Positions 43,077 to 50,968 are shown, counted from the first letter of the stretch. The stretch is 64,000 bases of DNA from Palsa-504 sp963800415 (GCA_963800415.1 CAWDBS010000071.1:37173-101172); one strand, 5' to 3'. Made by a program: numbers and translations. Notes: generated from the letters alone by a model not told the origin.

Positions 43077-43535
43077 TTACGTTCTAGTCCTCTCGGAGGC
43101 GTGATGCGCGACCTGCCGCATCCGCACCATCAACGTTGCTGAAGGTACGACCTTCCCGGACATGTAGGTCGACAGGCGGGACCGCGAGGTTCCTATTCTC
43201 TCCGCGAAATCCTGCTTTGACAGCCCGGACCTGGCCACGAGGTCCCGCACCTCGGACGCCACGTCCTCCCGTTCTGAATCGGTGGCCAGCTTGCGGGCGC
43301 GGGCCACCACTCCCTCAAGCAATTCTGCGGTGCCGTAAGGGTGGGAGAGGCGGATGGCTTGGAGGACCTGCTGGGCTACCGGACCCCAGGGATCGGCCCG
43401 GATCGCGGCCGCGAGCCTGCGCCAGTCCGGAAGGGTGCCCCGTTCAACGGCCGCGAGGATGCCTTCGAAAGGCCACGTCTCCACCGGGTCATCCGGCGAG
43501 ACGTCAATGTTGCGGAACTTCAAGGCAGTCGTCAT
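43077..43535 (-). CDS. XRE-family antitoxin-like regulator
   Basis: A 152-residue protein with an unknown N-terminal half (SPDDPVETWPFEGILAAVER) and a C-terminal helix-turn-helix, residues about 100-140 (LVARSGLSKQDFAERIGTSR, SRLSTYMSGKVVPSATLMVR). The 4-base ATGA overlap with the upstream nucleotidyltransferase-like gene indicates co-translation, as in toxin-antitoxin operons. The regulator comes second here, which fits some AbiE-like or HTH-second modules. Confidence 0.75.
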   Translation of the reverse strand: MTTALKFRNIDVSPDDPVETWPFEGILAAVERGTLPDWRRLAAAIRADPWGPVAQQVLQAIRLSHPYGTAELLEGVVARARKLATDSEREDVASEVRDLVARSGLSKQDFAERIGTSRSRLSTYMSGKVVPSATLMVRMRQVAHHASERTRT

Positions 43536-44071
43536 TGCACCATCTCCACAGCCAGCGAGCGGCAGACGCCGGTCACGTTCCCCCAGTCCGTCCAGCGTGC
43601 ATCCAGGCCCTTATACCGGCCAAGCTGGCCGATGGTGCGGGCGTCAGCCGGCTTAGGGTCTGCCAGCTGCCGGGCGAGCTGGGTCGCCACGCCCTCCGAC
43701 TCAGGACCGCGCTGGTCGGAGTAGTAGGCGTCAATGTGCCGGAGCACATCCGCGGCGTGAGCGATCCCGTACCGGTCAGCGAGAGCCGCCACGTCGAGGT
43801 AAACCCGTACTTGATTTCGTCGGACAATAAGGTAACCCTTGATCCGCAGCGTCTCGTCTGGCGTCGGTACCCGGAGCACTTGTCCAGACGGCAGTGACAC
43901 TTCCGCGACCTCCAGGGGCCTGCTCCGGATCAGCTGGCGGACCCCAGACTCGATATCACCGAGCTCGCCGAGGATGATCTTTCCAGGGGTCACCCGGTTC
44001 GTCACCCATCCGTCCGTCGCTTCGATCGCGTCAATCACCGCGTCGAAACGACCGCTGAGATCCTGCAGCAC
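43532..44071 (-). CDS. AbiEii/nucleotidyltransferase-like protein, probably N-terminally truncated
   Basis: A 179-residue protein resembling the C-terminal part of AbiEii/AbiGii-type nucleotidyltransferases: VRVPTPDETLRIKGYLIVRR followed by YLDVAALADRYG. Reading upstream in frame gives ALWASHRTSYDHDH before the GTG at 44071 and a stop at about 44165. The Gly-Ser...Asp catalytic strand of the family is therefore missing or degenerate. It overlaps the XRE gene by 4 bases. If truncated, the toxin is likely inactive. Confidence 0.6.
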   Translation of the reverse strand: MLQDLSGRFDAVIDAIEATDGWVTNRVTPGKIILGELGDIESGVRQLIRSRPLEVAEVSLPSGQVLRVPTPDETLRIKGYLIVRRNQVRVYLDVAALADRYGIAHAADVLRHIDAYYSDQRGPESEGVATQLARQLADPKPADARTIGQLGRYKGLDARWTDWGNVTGVCRSLAVEMVQ

Positions 44072-44327
44072 ATGGTCATGGTCATAGGAGGTGCGGTGGC
44101 TGGCCCACAGTGCCGATACGGATTGCAGTGCCTGGATGTGACCGCCGGATTCGCGAGTTCAGCCACGCCGCCTCCAGGGCCGGCCATCATGCAGTCATAT
44201 GGCTCTGTGCAGCTGGCATACCCGATACTGGTCCTGATGCAGCCGGTGCCGGTCACCGACTGCCTGATAGGCAGCCCATCACCCGGGGCAGCATCTGTCA
44301 GTTCTGCCCGTTTCCCGGCCGCCGGTT

Positions 44328-45506
44328 CTACGCCGGGTTCTCCGGTACCGATGCGTGCTCGAGCGCGGAGTTCAGGTCGTTCCAGAGGTCGTCGATGTGT
44401 TCGCAGCCGGCGCTCAGGCGCAGGAGCCCGGGGGGCACGTGGCCTTGCCCGGGGAGCTTGCCGCGCCGCTCGATGGTGCTTTCGGCGCCGCCCAGGCTGG
44501 TGGCGTGGACGATGACGCACACGGCGTTGCAGAGGCGGTCAGCGGTGGGGGCGTCGGCCACCTCGAAGGCCAGTACTGCCCCGAAGCCGGTCATCTGCGC
44601 GGCGGCCGTGCGGTGTCCGGGGTCGCCGGGAAGGCCGGGGTAGCGCACGCGGCTGACGGCAGGGTGTTCGTCGAGCCGGCCTGCGAGTCCGCTGGCGTTG
44701 GCCTGGCCGCGGTCGAGTCGCAGGGCAAGAGTGCGCAGGCCGCGCAGTGCCAGGAATGCCTCTAGGGCTCCGGGGGTTGCGCCGGTTAGGCCGCGGCGGT
44801 GGCGGATGCGCCCGGCGAGGGCCTGCTCGCGGGCGATGGTGATGCCGGATAGCAGGTCGGAGTGGCCGCCGATGAATTTGGTGGCGCTGTGCACGACCAC
44901 GTCCGCGCCGAGGGCCAGGGGCTGTTGCAGCAGCGGCGTGGCGAAGGTGTTGTCGACGCCGACGATGGCCCCGGCGTGGCGGCCGGCGGCGCACAGGGCG
45001 GGAAGGTCGGCCACCTCGAGCAGCGGGTTGGAGGGGGTCTCCAGCCAGAGCAGGTCCGCGCCGGCGACGGCGGCCTGGACGCTGGCGGTGTCGGTCAGGT
45101 CAACGCGGTCGACGGCCCAGCGCCCTTGCTGCTGGCCGTCGGCCAGTAGCTCGCCGACCCCGAAGTAGCAGTCCTTCGGGGCAACGATGCGGCTGCCGGC
45201 TGGCAGCAGGTCGAGCACCGCGGCGATCGCGGCCATGCCGGAGGAGAAGGCCACGGCGTGACCGCCCTCCACCTGGCCCACGGCTGCCTCCAGTGCCTCC
45301 CAGCCCGGGGTGGCGTCCGTGCGTGCGTAGGAGCGGCTGTCTTCCCCGGTGCCCGGCGCTGCCAAGGCGTCGGCATGGAAGTTAGATGCCAGCACCACCG
45401 GGACGTTGAGCGGCTCGCTGGCCGCGTGGCCGGGGCGGCCGGCGCAGATGACTGCTGTTTCCGGGCGCAGGCCGGCGGGTGCTGTCGGCTGGGCATCAGG
45501 TGTCAT
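44328..45506 (-). CDS. Trans-sulfuration family PLP enzyme (cystathionine gamma-synthase/lyase type)
   Basis: A 392-residue fold type I enzyme. PLP is bound by Lys210 in VVHSATKFIGGHSD; other conserved pieces are ATPGWEALEAAVGQVEGG, FSSGMAAIAAVL, ETPSNPLLEVADL and VDNTFATPLLQQP. The end (SLGGAESTIERRGKLPGQGH, LLRLSAGCEH) is close to Met/Cys-metabolism enzymes. It is divergent from an XRE-cupin regulator with only 32 bases between the starts, so that regulator probably controls it in response to a sulfur amino acid. Confidence 0.9.
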   Translation of the reverse strand: MTPDAQPTAPAGLRPETAVICAGRPGHAASEPLNVPVVLASNFHADALAAPGTGEDSRSYARTDATPGWEALEAAVGQVEGGHAVAFSSGMAAIAAVLDLLPAGSRIVAPKDCYFGVGELLADGQQQGRWAVDRVDLTDTASVQAAVAGADLLWLETPSNPLLEVADLPALCAAGRHAGAIVGVDNTFATPLLQQPLALGADVVVHSATKFIGGHSDLLSGITIAREQALAGRIRHRRGLTGATPGALEAFLALRGLRTLALRLDRGQANASGLAGRLDEHPAVSRVRYPGLPGDPGHRTAAAQMTGFGAVLAFEVADAPTADRLCNAVCVIVHATSLGGAESTIERRGKLPGQGHVPPGLLRLSAGCEHIDDLWNDLNSALEHASVPENPA

Positions 45507-45538
45507 GGGGTTCTCCTGTCTGTCGGTAGTGCAGTATA

Positions 45539-46177
45539 GTGCCTTATGTGAGGCAGTCAGATTTGGAGGCGCGCGCCGGGGCGGACGGCGTCGCCCGGGC
45601 CATCGGCGGCCGGGTCCGGCAGGGACGGACCAGCCGGGGCTGGACCCTGGACCAGCTGGCCGGGCGCTCTGGCGTCAGCCGCAGGATGCTGGTCAGCATC
45701 GAGCAGGGCTCGGCTAACCCGAGCATCGCGACGCTGCTTCTCATCAGTGACGCGCTCGGCATAGGACTGCCCGCGCTCGTCGACATGGACCGCTCGCCCG
45801 GGCTGCGGGTCACCCGGGCCGGTACTGCCCCGGTGCTGTGGCGGGGCAAGCTCGGCGGGCAGGCGGTGCTCGTGGCCGGCACCGAGCCGCCGGACGTCAC
45901 CGAGCTGTGGGACTGGGCGCTCGGCCCGGGCGAGAGCCACTCCAGCGAAGCGCACGCGGCGGGAACCCGCGAGCTGCTCCTGGTCCTTGACGGCCAGCTC
46001 GAGCTGAGGGTGGGCCAGCACGCCGAGGTACTCGCCCAGGGAGACTCGGCTTCGTTCGCCGGTGACCTGCCCCACGGATACGCGAACGCCGGCTCAGCGC
46101 AGGCGGCGCGTTTCGCCCTGACGGTGTTCGAGCCGGCTGTCGGCGGGGGTGCGAGCATCCCAGGCCAGGCGAGGTGA
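45539..46177 (+). CDS. XRE-family regulator with C-terminal cupin
   Basis: A 212-residue regulator. Residues about 22-75 hold the helix-turn-helix (RQGRTSRGWTLDQLAGRSGV, SRRMLVSIEQGSANPSIATL) and residues about 130-200 a small-molecule-binding cupin (TRELLLVLDGQLELRVGQ, GDLPHGYANAG). The organisation matches regulators that sense amino acids or their derivatives. Starts at GTG 45539 or GTG 45548. The 32-bp gap to the PLP-enzyme gene carries overlapping TAGTGC direct repeats (about 45528-45540) that could form the shared operator. Confidence 0.85.
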   Translation: MPYVRQSDLEARAGADGVARAIGGRVRQGRTSRGWTLDQLAGRSGVSRRMLVSIEQGSANPSIATLLLISDALGIGLPALVDMDRSPGLRVTRAGTAPVLWRGKLGGQAVLVAGTEPPDVTELWDWALGPGESHSSEAHAAGTRELLLVLDGQLELRVGQHAEVLAQGDSASFAGDLPHGYANAGSAQAARFALTVFEPAVGGGASIPGQAR

Positions 46178-46305
46178 TCTGGCGTGACGACGCTGGCGCC
46201 ACCTGCCGCCAGTGGAACTGGCGGCAATGCACCCGGACCCGGACAACGACGGCAACCACGAACGCCGTCTTCATCATCGACGGACTCGCCGCCCTCGGGC
46301 GCGAC
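46168..46305 (+). pseudogene. B3/B4-domain (PheRS beta-like) protein remnant
   Basis: Overlapping the end of the regulator, the frame reads EVIWRDDAGATCRQWNWRQ, CTRTRTTTATTNAVFIIDGL. This matches the conserved W-R-D-x-x-G-x-TCRRWNWRQ segment of free-standing B3/B4-domain proteins, which edit mischarged tRNA or are of unknown role. Only about 45 residues remain. Confidence 0.6.
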
Positions 46306-46342
46306 GGCCTGACAGCTGCGGGGAACCTACCTGCCAGTCGTC

Positions 46343-46423
46343 ATGGGCGTAGCCGTGGTCGGTGACCATGTGCTCCGCCTGCTGTTCAGCGACGGCACGG
46401 CCGGGGATGTCGACCTAGCCTAG
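46343..46423 (+). pseudogene. DUF2442-like remnant
   Basis: A 26-codon frame, MGVAVVGDHVLRLLFSDGT then AGDVDLA, matches the N-terminal beta strands of DUF2442 proteins (LRLRFSDGT-x-G-x-VDL). A stop follows at once. Relatives are about 80-100 residues long. Confidence 0.45.
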
Positions 46424-46438
46424 CCGCGCGCTACAGAC

Positions 46439-46654
46439 TCAACTGATCATCTTCCGGAGCAGGGCTAGCGCGGTGATAGCCGCCACGACTGCGACCCCAA
46501 GGTGCGGGCTGTGTACATACAGCAGGGCGATGCCGCCCGCGACGATCAGGAGGAGCAGGGACTTCGAGGTAAGGAACTCCTCGCCAGTTCGGCGGGGCTT
46601 ATGATTCCTCGGCTTACGTGCAGGTAGCATGTTGGAAGCGACTTTCTCGGGCAT
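46439..46654 (-). CDS. Small membrane protein
   Basis: A 71-residue protein with a basic N-terminal third (LPARKPRNHKPRRTGEEF) and two adjacent hydrophobic segments (SLLLLIVAGGIALLYV and LGVAVVAAITALALL). The topology suggests both ends inside. No family was recognised. It lies downstream of the 46754-47182 gene on the same strand, separated by a hairpin. Confidence 0.5.
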   Translation of the reverse strand: MPEKVASNMLPARKPRNHKPRRTGEEFLTSKSLLLLIVAGGIALLYVHSPHLGVAVVAAITALALLRKMIS

Positions 46655-46669
46655 CGGGTGGGTCGTATT

Positions 46670-46700
46670 GATGGCTCCCTGTCTTCAGCAGGGAGCCATC
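46670..46700 (-). terminator. Perfect 12-bp hairpin between two minus-strand genes
   Basis: GATGGCTCCCTG (46670-46681) and CAGGGAGCCATC (46689-46700) pair perfectly around a 7-base loop. It lies 54 bases after the stop of the upstream gene and 15 bases before the start of the small membrane protein. It could terminate or attenuate transcription between them. Confidence 0.6.
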
Positions 46701-46753
46701 ACCTTCTGGTGGGCTCGCTCCACAAAGGGGGGATGAGTCTCGTCTCCCCCGGC

Positions 46754-47182
46754 TCATGAACCCCTCCCCTTGCTGTTTCCTCGGTTGGCGGGGCTGTTCT
46801 CGTTGCTCGCGAGGGGTATGCCGGGTTCCTTCAGGTCGATGGTCAAGACGCCATCCTGCACGGTCGTCCTGTACCGCGTGGTTTGCTCCACCTCGATGCC
46901 GAAGTAGCTCAAGAAAGCCGAACCGGCGACGACGTACGGCCCGTGGCCGCGATTCTTACCGGCGCGGGTTCGGGGGACGTAGGCGTGCGGCTCAGACGGG
47001 TCTACAGCTCGTATGCCGACGATGCGGTCAGCGCGGGAGTACATCAGCTCCACCGCTTTGGGCGAGCCTAGCTCGGTAAAGGCGGCATCGTTGATGGACA
47101 GTTGCCCCCGTTTTGTCAGGGTGACCGCCGGTGTGTTGACAACCGGCGAGTGGGTGCGCCTGAAGACCTCGAATTCAGACAT
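46754..47182 (-). CDS. Hypothetical protein of about 142 residues
   Basis: The conserved-looking first half, NTPAVTLTKRGQLSINDAAF, then LGSPKAVELMYSRADRIVGI and RAVDPSEPHAY, suggests a small beta-rich domain seen in uncharacterised actinobacterial proteins. The end is polar and Asn/Gly-rich. ATG 47182 is preferred over ATG 47191 because TAGGAT (47195-47190), a good -10 box, ends 7 bases before it, implying leaderless translation; the -10 box overlaps the earlier ATG. The function is unknown. Confidence 0.6.
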   Translation of the reverse strand: MSEFEVFRRTHSPVVNTPAVTLTKRGQLSINDAAFTELGSPKAVELMYSRADRIVGIRAVDPSEPHAYVPRTRAGKNRGHGPYVVAGSAFLSYFGIEVEQTTRYRTTVQDGVLTIDLKEPGIPLASNENSPANRGNSKGRGS

Positions 47183-47191
47183 GTCGGCCAT

Positions 47192-47609
47192 CCTAACAGT
47201 GCTGGCGTCCGGCCGGGCGTGTTAGCCGCCTCCGGCGTATGGCGTGTCGTCCTCGGGTGACGCCCCGCCGTCGTTGCCGCCGCCGTTGTCCTCGTCCCCC
47301 GCCGCTCCGGTCGCCGCCATCCCGCCGCCGCCGACGCCGACACAGGGGGACCCGGTGGCGGGAGGCGGGTTTTCTGTCCCCCGGGTTAGGGCGGGCGTCG
47401 CAGTTATGTCGTGCTCGGTCGCCTCGCGTCAGCGAAGTCAAAGGTGTCGGTCTAGCGTCCGCATGCTTGTCATGGCTACCGCCCAGTAGCCCAGACTCGG
47501 TTCTGTATGGCGCTGTAGTCCACGCTGTGACTCTGTCAGCGCCGCCTCCTTGGAGCCCCCACACAGAGGCGGGGCACCGCTGCGCTTGCGACCTGGTTTT
47601 CGTCTGCAG
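47192..47609. other. Gene-poor region with Gly/Asp-rich short frame
   Basis: About 418 bases without a supported gene. A minus-strand frame ending at 47221 could encode 32 residues (MAATGAAGDEDNGGGNDGG...), low in complexity and without a ribosome binding site. No repeats or RNA structure stood out. Confidence 0.35.
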
Positions 47610-47810
47610 TCAGCGCGGGGAGCGCGCTACGGGCCGGACCCGGTAGTCCTCACGGATTAGGTCCAGCAGTTCCGCCGGGGTGCCGGCCCGCAGCACCGTG
47701 CGGTCGTCTCGGCGCTGGGCCAGCCAGGTGTCCGGGCCGGGGTGGTCGATGAGGTACGCCTCGCCCCAGTGGAAGACCAGGTCGGCCAGCGGTTCGTCCC
47801 AGTCGCCCAC
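47610..47810 (-). CDS. Small hypothetical protein
   Basis: A 66-residue acidic protein: DEPLADLVFHWGEAYLIDHP, DTWLAQRRDDRTVLRAGTPA, ELLDLIREDYRVRPV. The pattern of an aromatic strand, W-x-A-x-RRD and a final L-x-x-LIR-x-DY resembles small proteins that often sit beside short GntR regulators in actinomycetes. It is divergent from such a GntR gene, sharing the 62-bp region with three direct repeats. The function is unknown. Confidence 0.65.
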   Translation of the reverse strand: MGDWDEPLADLVFHWGEAYLIDHPGPDTWLAQRRDDRTVLRAGTPAELLDLIREDYRVRPVARSPR

Positions 47811-47824
47811 GGGACCGAGGGTAC

Positions 47825-47866
47825 AAGCTTATGGAAGCTTGTGGAAGGCTATGGAGCGTTTAGACT
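47825..47866 (+). promoter_or_regulatory. Triple 10-bp direct repeat over a leaderless promoter of the GntR gene
   Basis: AAGCTTATGG (47825-47834), AAGCTTGTGG (47835-47844) and AAGGCTATGG (47845-47854) lie head to tail. TTGTGG (47839-47844) can serve as -35 and TAGACT (47861-47866) as -10 with a 16-bp spacer. The GTG start at 47873 lies 6 bases after the -10 box, which implies a leaderless transcript. The repeats are spaced one helical turn apart and probably bind the GntR product on one DNA face. Confidence 0.6.
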
Positions 47867-47872
47867 GGTCAC

Positions 47873-48142
47873 GTGAGCTTTACCGTAGTGTGCGTGACTG
47901 TCCCGCCGTTCGAGCCGACACCGCTGCGGCTGCTCTATGAACAGGTCGCCGACCACCTTGCCGCGCGCATCGACGTCGGCGAGCTGGCACCGGGGACGAA
48001 GCTGCCGCCCGAGCGTGACCTGGCCGAACAGTACTCCGTGGCGTACAACACGATGCGCTCGGCGATGGACGTGCTGCGCGCTCGCGGCCTGATCGTCACC
48101 ATGCACGGAAGAGGAACCTATGTCGCCGAACGCGACGGCTAG
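47873..48142 (+). CDS. Short GntR-family regulator (winged helix only)
   Basis: An 89-residue protein consisting of little more than the GntR winged helix: RLLYEQVADHLAARIDVGEL, GTKLPPERDLAEQYSVAYNT, MRSAMDVLRARGLIVTMHGR, GTYVAE. The large effector domain of ordinary GntR proteins is absent, as in YtrA-like or plasmid-type actinobacterial forms. GTG 47873 is supported by the -10 box. A lipoprotein gene follows after 27 bases. Confidence 0.82.
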   Translation: MSFTVVCVTVPPFEPTPLRLLYEQVADHLAARIDVGELAPGTKLPPERDLAEQYSVAYNTMRSAMDVLRARGLIVTMHGRGTYVAERDG

Positions 48143-48169
48143 CGCTCGCAGCATCTAAGGAGGATGAAC

Positions 48170-48568
48170 ATGAGACTCGCCGTGCTCGCGTTCGTGCTCG
48201 CGTTCGCGCTTACCGCGTGCGGAGGCAGCGCGCCGAAGCCCGCGCCGACCGTCACCGTGACGGTGTACGGCACCCCCGCGCCAGCGCCGACCGTCACCGT
48301 CACCCAGACGGTCACCCCGACCGCGAACGCGCAGGGCCAGGCCACCGAGATCAGCCAGGACGGCGTCTACGTCATCGGCACCGACATCCCCGGCGGGACC
48401 TGGCACACCAGCGGTGGCCAGCAGTGCTACGAGGCCACGCTGGCGAGCACCGACACGAGCAACATCATCGACAACAACAACTTCACCGGGCCTGACACCG
48501 TGAGCCTGGTCGGGGCGAAGGCGTTCGACATCAGCGGCGGCTGCACCTGGTCGCACGTCGGAGGATGA
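48170..48568 (+). CDS. Secreted lipoprotein with Thr/Val-rich linker
   Basis: A protein of about 132 residues. The signal peptide MRLAVLAFVLAFALTAC ends in a lipobox with Cys17. A Pro/Thr/Val-rich linker (PAPTVTVTVYGTPAPAPTVT) extends from the membrane. The C-terminal domain, DGVYVIGTDIPGGTWHTSGG then CTWSHVGG, has two Cys likely to form a disulfide and resembles small beta-sandwich domains of actinobacterial secreted proteins. ATG 48170 is preferred because AAGGAGG lies 6 bases before it. Probably co-transcribed with the GntR gene. Confidence 0.78.
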   Translation: MRLAVLAFVLAFALTACGGSAPKPAPTVTVTVYGTPAPAPTVTVTQTVTPTANAQGQATEISQDGVYVIGTDIPGGTWHTSGGQQCYEATLASTDTSNIIDNNNFTGPDTVSLVGAKAFDISGGCTWSHVGG

Positions 48569-48584
48569 GCCGGGCCGGCCTCTC

Positions 48585-48740
48585 ATAGGGATGCCGGCGC
48601 TTCGCCGGGTAGTCCGCCACCACGCGTCGGCCATGTGCTTGTAGTCGGTGAAGACGATGCCGCCGGGCCGCAGCACGCGGGCGGTCGCCGACATGGTCAT
48701 GTCCAGGAACCCGAACGGGCCGAACACCGACCCGGCGGCG
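48585..48740 (-). pseudogene. Methyltransferase-like remnant
   Basis: The minus-strand frame reads SVFGPFGFLDMTMSATARVL, RPGGIVFTDYKHMADAWWR. This has the layout of the strand-and-loop region of SAM-dependent methyltransferases (FGPFGF...A-x-VLRPGG). Neither the SAM-binding glycines nor the C-terminus remain. GC drops sharply just upstream, at the edge of the low-GC islet. Confidence 0.45.
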
Positions 48741-48954
48741 CCCTACTGTTCTCATGTCGCAAGATTTCTTTGTCATACCGCCGGTTGACTTGCGCGTCTA
48801 ACTCACGTTAACAATCGACATACAGTAGCATGGCGCCCGATGCCGTCAGCCATGTAGATGGTTATGCTGCTGCGGGAAGCGGAAGGATGGGGGGATAGAT
48901 GCCGTCGGCTACCCTTATGAATCGAATATCATCACTAGCGGCCGGTAGTTACTG

Positions 48955-50205
48955 ATGACGACCAGACGCTCAATTGCCCTTATCCTCTCGCCTGCTGGCC
49001 TGTTGCTTATCTCTGCAGGCAGGCTGATTATCGTAGGAAACTTCAACACCACGACAGCTGTCACGATTGCCTCATCCGGCGGATTCGTTAATACGCTCCT
49101 AGGCACGGTTATCCCGTTGGTGCCTGTCTTCATACCTTACCTCGCGCTTCTTCTGCTGCTCTCCCGGCACTTCCTCCTTAGTATTATGACCTTCGTATTC
49201 GCGGCATTCATCAGTCCCACATCTATAACGCTCGCTGAAGGGTTCGGTCTCGCAAGGGCAGACTGGAATCGAACGACCGCCGTGGTCGCCAACCATCGGA
49301 TAATAGCCATTGTAATTGTGCTAGCAATCCTTGCCGCTTTCTGGGTCTATAACCGAAGCTTTGTTGAGGGGCTGAGCACCGTCGTGGTCATGGTTGCCGC
49401 CCTTACGCTCTTGGCTGCGATACCCATCGCACATTTGCCACTGCCCCTGGGCTTGGCGAGTAGCGATGAACATCGCCTGGTCACCCAGTCCTACGGGTAC
49501 TGGCACTCTTTTCGCGCGATACTAGTGATCCTAGTCTTCCTAGCCATTGGGTTCATCGTAGTGGCAGCCTTGGCAGCCCCAAGCACCGTGAGTGGGCTAC
49601 TGGACGGATTTCCCTGGCTAGTAACCAGCGTAGTGGCTGTAATTGGCACCATTGCTTTCTTTCCGTACGTACACTACATATATCCGGTTCCACAAAGGCA
49701 CGTTTATTATGCTGAAGCCACACATGCGATGTGGTTGCCTGCGGAACGGATCGAACTGAATACTCACCTTGTCTATTATGGCTATGTTCTGTCATCCGAT
49801 AGTGGTTGGTTTACCGTGCTGCTGAACAACAGTAGAGTTATTGCCTATCTCTCCGCCCATGACATCGTAAGCCGGTATGTCTGTCAGCCTAGGATGCCGG
49901 CTCAGCCCAAACAGAACCCGCCCCTAATCCCCTGGCTTTATCATCCGCCTCCGAGACTTCCGGCCTGTGATTCAAGCCATGACGAAATCGCGTTGATCAC
50001 CTCATTTCTATCAAGGGGCGAGTCACTCAGAGAGATATCTTCAATCACACACGTTCAGCCAGAACGCATCATTTCTATCACTAACGCCTATCAGCATGGA
50101 TTGCTTTCTGCTGCACTGCGCGCATACGAATGCAGGCATGATTGGAATGCACCAACCCCTGTAGGCCAGCATTTCTGGTATTATCCAAGTATCGTTCCTT
50201 ACTAA
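48955..50205 (+). CDS. Low-GC membrane protein with soluble HTH-like C-terminus
   Basis: A 416-residue protein with about seven hydrophobic helices (for example SPAGLLLISAGRLIIVGNF, IIAIVIVLAILAAFWVYN, AILVILVFLAIGFIVVAAL) followed by about 180 soluble residues. These begin with a Tyr-rich beta region (YVHYIYPVPQRHVYYAEATH, LVYYGYVLSSDSGWF) and end with GESLREISSITHVQPERIIS, which has helix-turn-helix character. GC is far below that of neighbouring genes and codons are unusual for the host, so it was probably acquired by transfer. ATG 48955 is used; no strong ribosome binding site precedes it. The family was not recognised. Confidence 0.65.
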   Translation: MTTRRSIALILSPAGLLLISAGRLIIVGNFNTTTAVTIASSGGFVNTLLGTVIPLVPVFIPYLALLLLLSRHFLLSIMTFVFAAFISPTSITLAEGFGLARADWNRTTAVVANHRIIAIVIVLAILAAFWVYNRSFVEGLSTVVVMVAALTLLAAIPIAHLPLPLGLASSDEHRLVTQSYGYWHSFRAILVILVFLAIGFIVVAALAAPSTVSGLLDGFPWLVTSVVAVIGTIAFFPYVHYIYPVPQRHVYYAEATHAMWLPAERIELNTHLVYYGYVLSSDSGWFTVLLNNSRVIAYLSAHDIVSRYVCQPRMPAQPKQNPPLIPWLYHPPPRLPACDSSHDEIALITSFLSRGESLREISSITHVQPERIISITNAYQHGLLSAALRAYECRHDWNAPTPVGQHFWYYPSIVPY

Positions 50206-50359
50206 ATGTTGATAAGTGGACCGACATGCGCGGCGAGAGAATGCCCGGCGTGAGTAGGACGACACGCCCAGCTCGTGCTGGGCGGTGATCGCTGGCGTGT
50301 AACGGCCGGGACCGTCTGCCTGCGGCTCCGGGCACCCGGCCCCGGCGCCCACGGCGACC

Positions 50360-50740
50360 GTGATCCAGCACGAGCCCGGCACGTCAGCGCCCGCGCAGGT
50401 CAGCCCGAACGCGGAGGTCATCGCCGCTCGCATGGGCCTGACCAAGGCCCCCGGCTATGTCGCGTACACCGCCGCCACCGACCCCAACCACCTGCTGGGC
50501 AGGCAGAACGGCTACACGAGCAAGGTCAACTGGGGACCTGATGGCGACACCGGCACCATCGAGGTCTTCCCCGATCGGGCCGACGCCATCGCCCGGCAGG
50601 ATTACATCAAGGGGTTTACCTGCCCGTTCGGCTTTGGCTACCTCACCATGACGGGCACCGCTGATCTTCGCCTCGGGTGTGACGTGACGCCAGCGCAGGC
50701 CGCCGCCATCGAGGCACGGTTCCGCGAGGCAGCCTCGTAA
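50360..50740 (+). CDS. Hypothetical secreted-type protein that has lost its signal peptide
   Basis: A 126-residue product if started at GTG 50360. Its core (AEVIAARMGLTKAPGYVAYT, GYTSKVNWGPDGDTGTIEVF, KGFTCPFGFGYLTMTGTADL) has a Cys pair and resembles extracytoplasmic actinobacterial domains. Reading upstream in frame gives SACGSGHPAPAPTAT with a lipobox-like Cys at 50321-50323, but a TAA at 50300-50302 replaces the hydrophobic segment. The gene is therefore probably a lipoprotein whose start was removed by rearrangement. Confidence 0.5.
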   Translation: MIQHEPGTSAPAQVSPNAEVIAARMGLTKAPGYVAYTAATDPNHLLGRQNGYTSKVNWGPDGDTGTIEVFPDRADAIARQDYIKGFTCPFGFGYLTMTGTADLRLGCDVTPAQAAAIEARFREAAS

Positions 50741-50794
50741 CAGCAGGAAGTCACCACCACGACCTTCGGCATGACCTAGCAGGGCCAAAGGTCA

Positions 50795-50968
50795 CTAGTG
50801 TGCTCCGAGCTGAGGTATCGTCTTCCCGATCCCAGCCTCGCCGCGCAGCATTAGCGACCGGCTCTCGCCTCGTCGGATCGCTGAGACGAAGTCGTCCAGC
50901 AGCGCGCACTCGCTCGCCCGGCCGCGCAGAGCGGGACGCCGGGCCGGTCCGCGAAAACGGCTCTCCAT
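50795..50968 (-). pseudogene. LuxR-type ATPase regulator, N-terminal remnant
   Basis: ATG 50968 opens a 57-codon frame: ALRGRASECALLDDFVSAIR, SRSLMLRGEAGIGKT, then a stop. This is the start of LAL-type LuxR regulators, up to and including Walker A (GEAGIGKT). The rest, about 850 residues, is missing. A DevR-like sequence (GTGACCTTTGGCCCT, minus strand, 50781-50795) abuts its stop. Confidence 0.65.

Noticed and set aside
44260..44274. CTGCCT-GAT-AGGCAG hairpin upstream of the AbiEii-like gene
   Set aside because: Short, no U-tract and no clear relation to a gene end.
47221..47319. 32-codon Gly/Asp-rich minus-strand frame (MAATGAAGDEDNGG...)
   Set aside because: Low complexity and no ribosome binding site; cannot be separated from GC-rich background.
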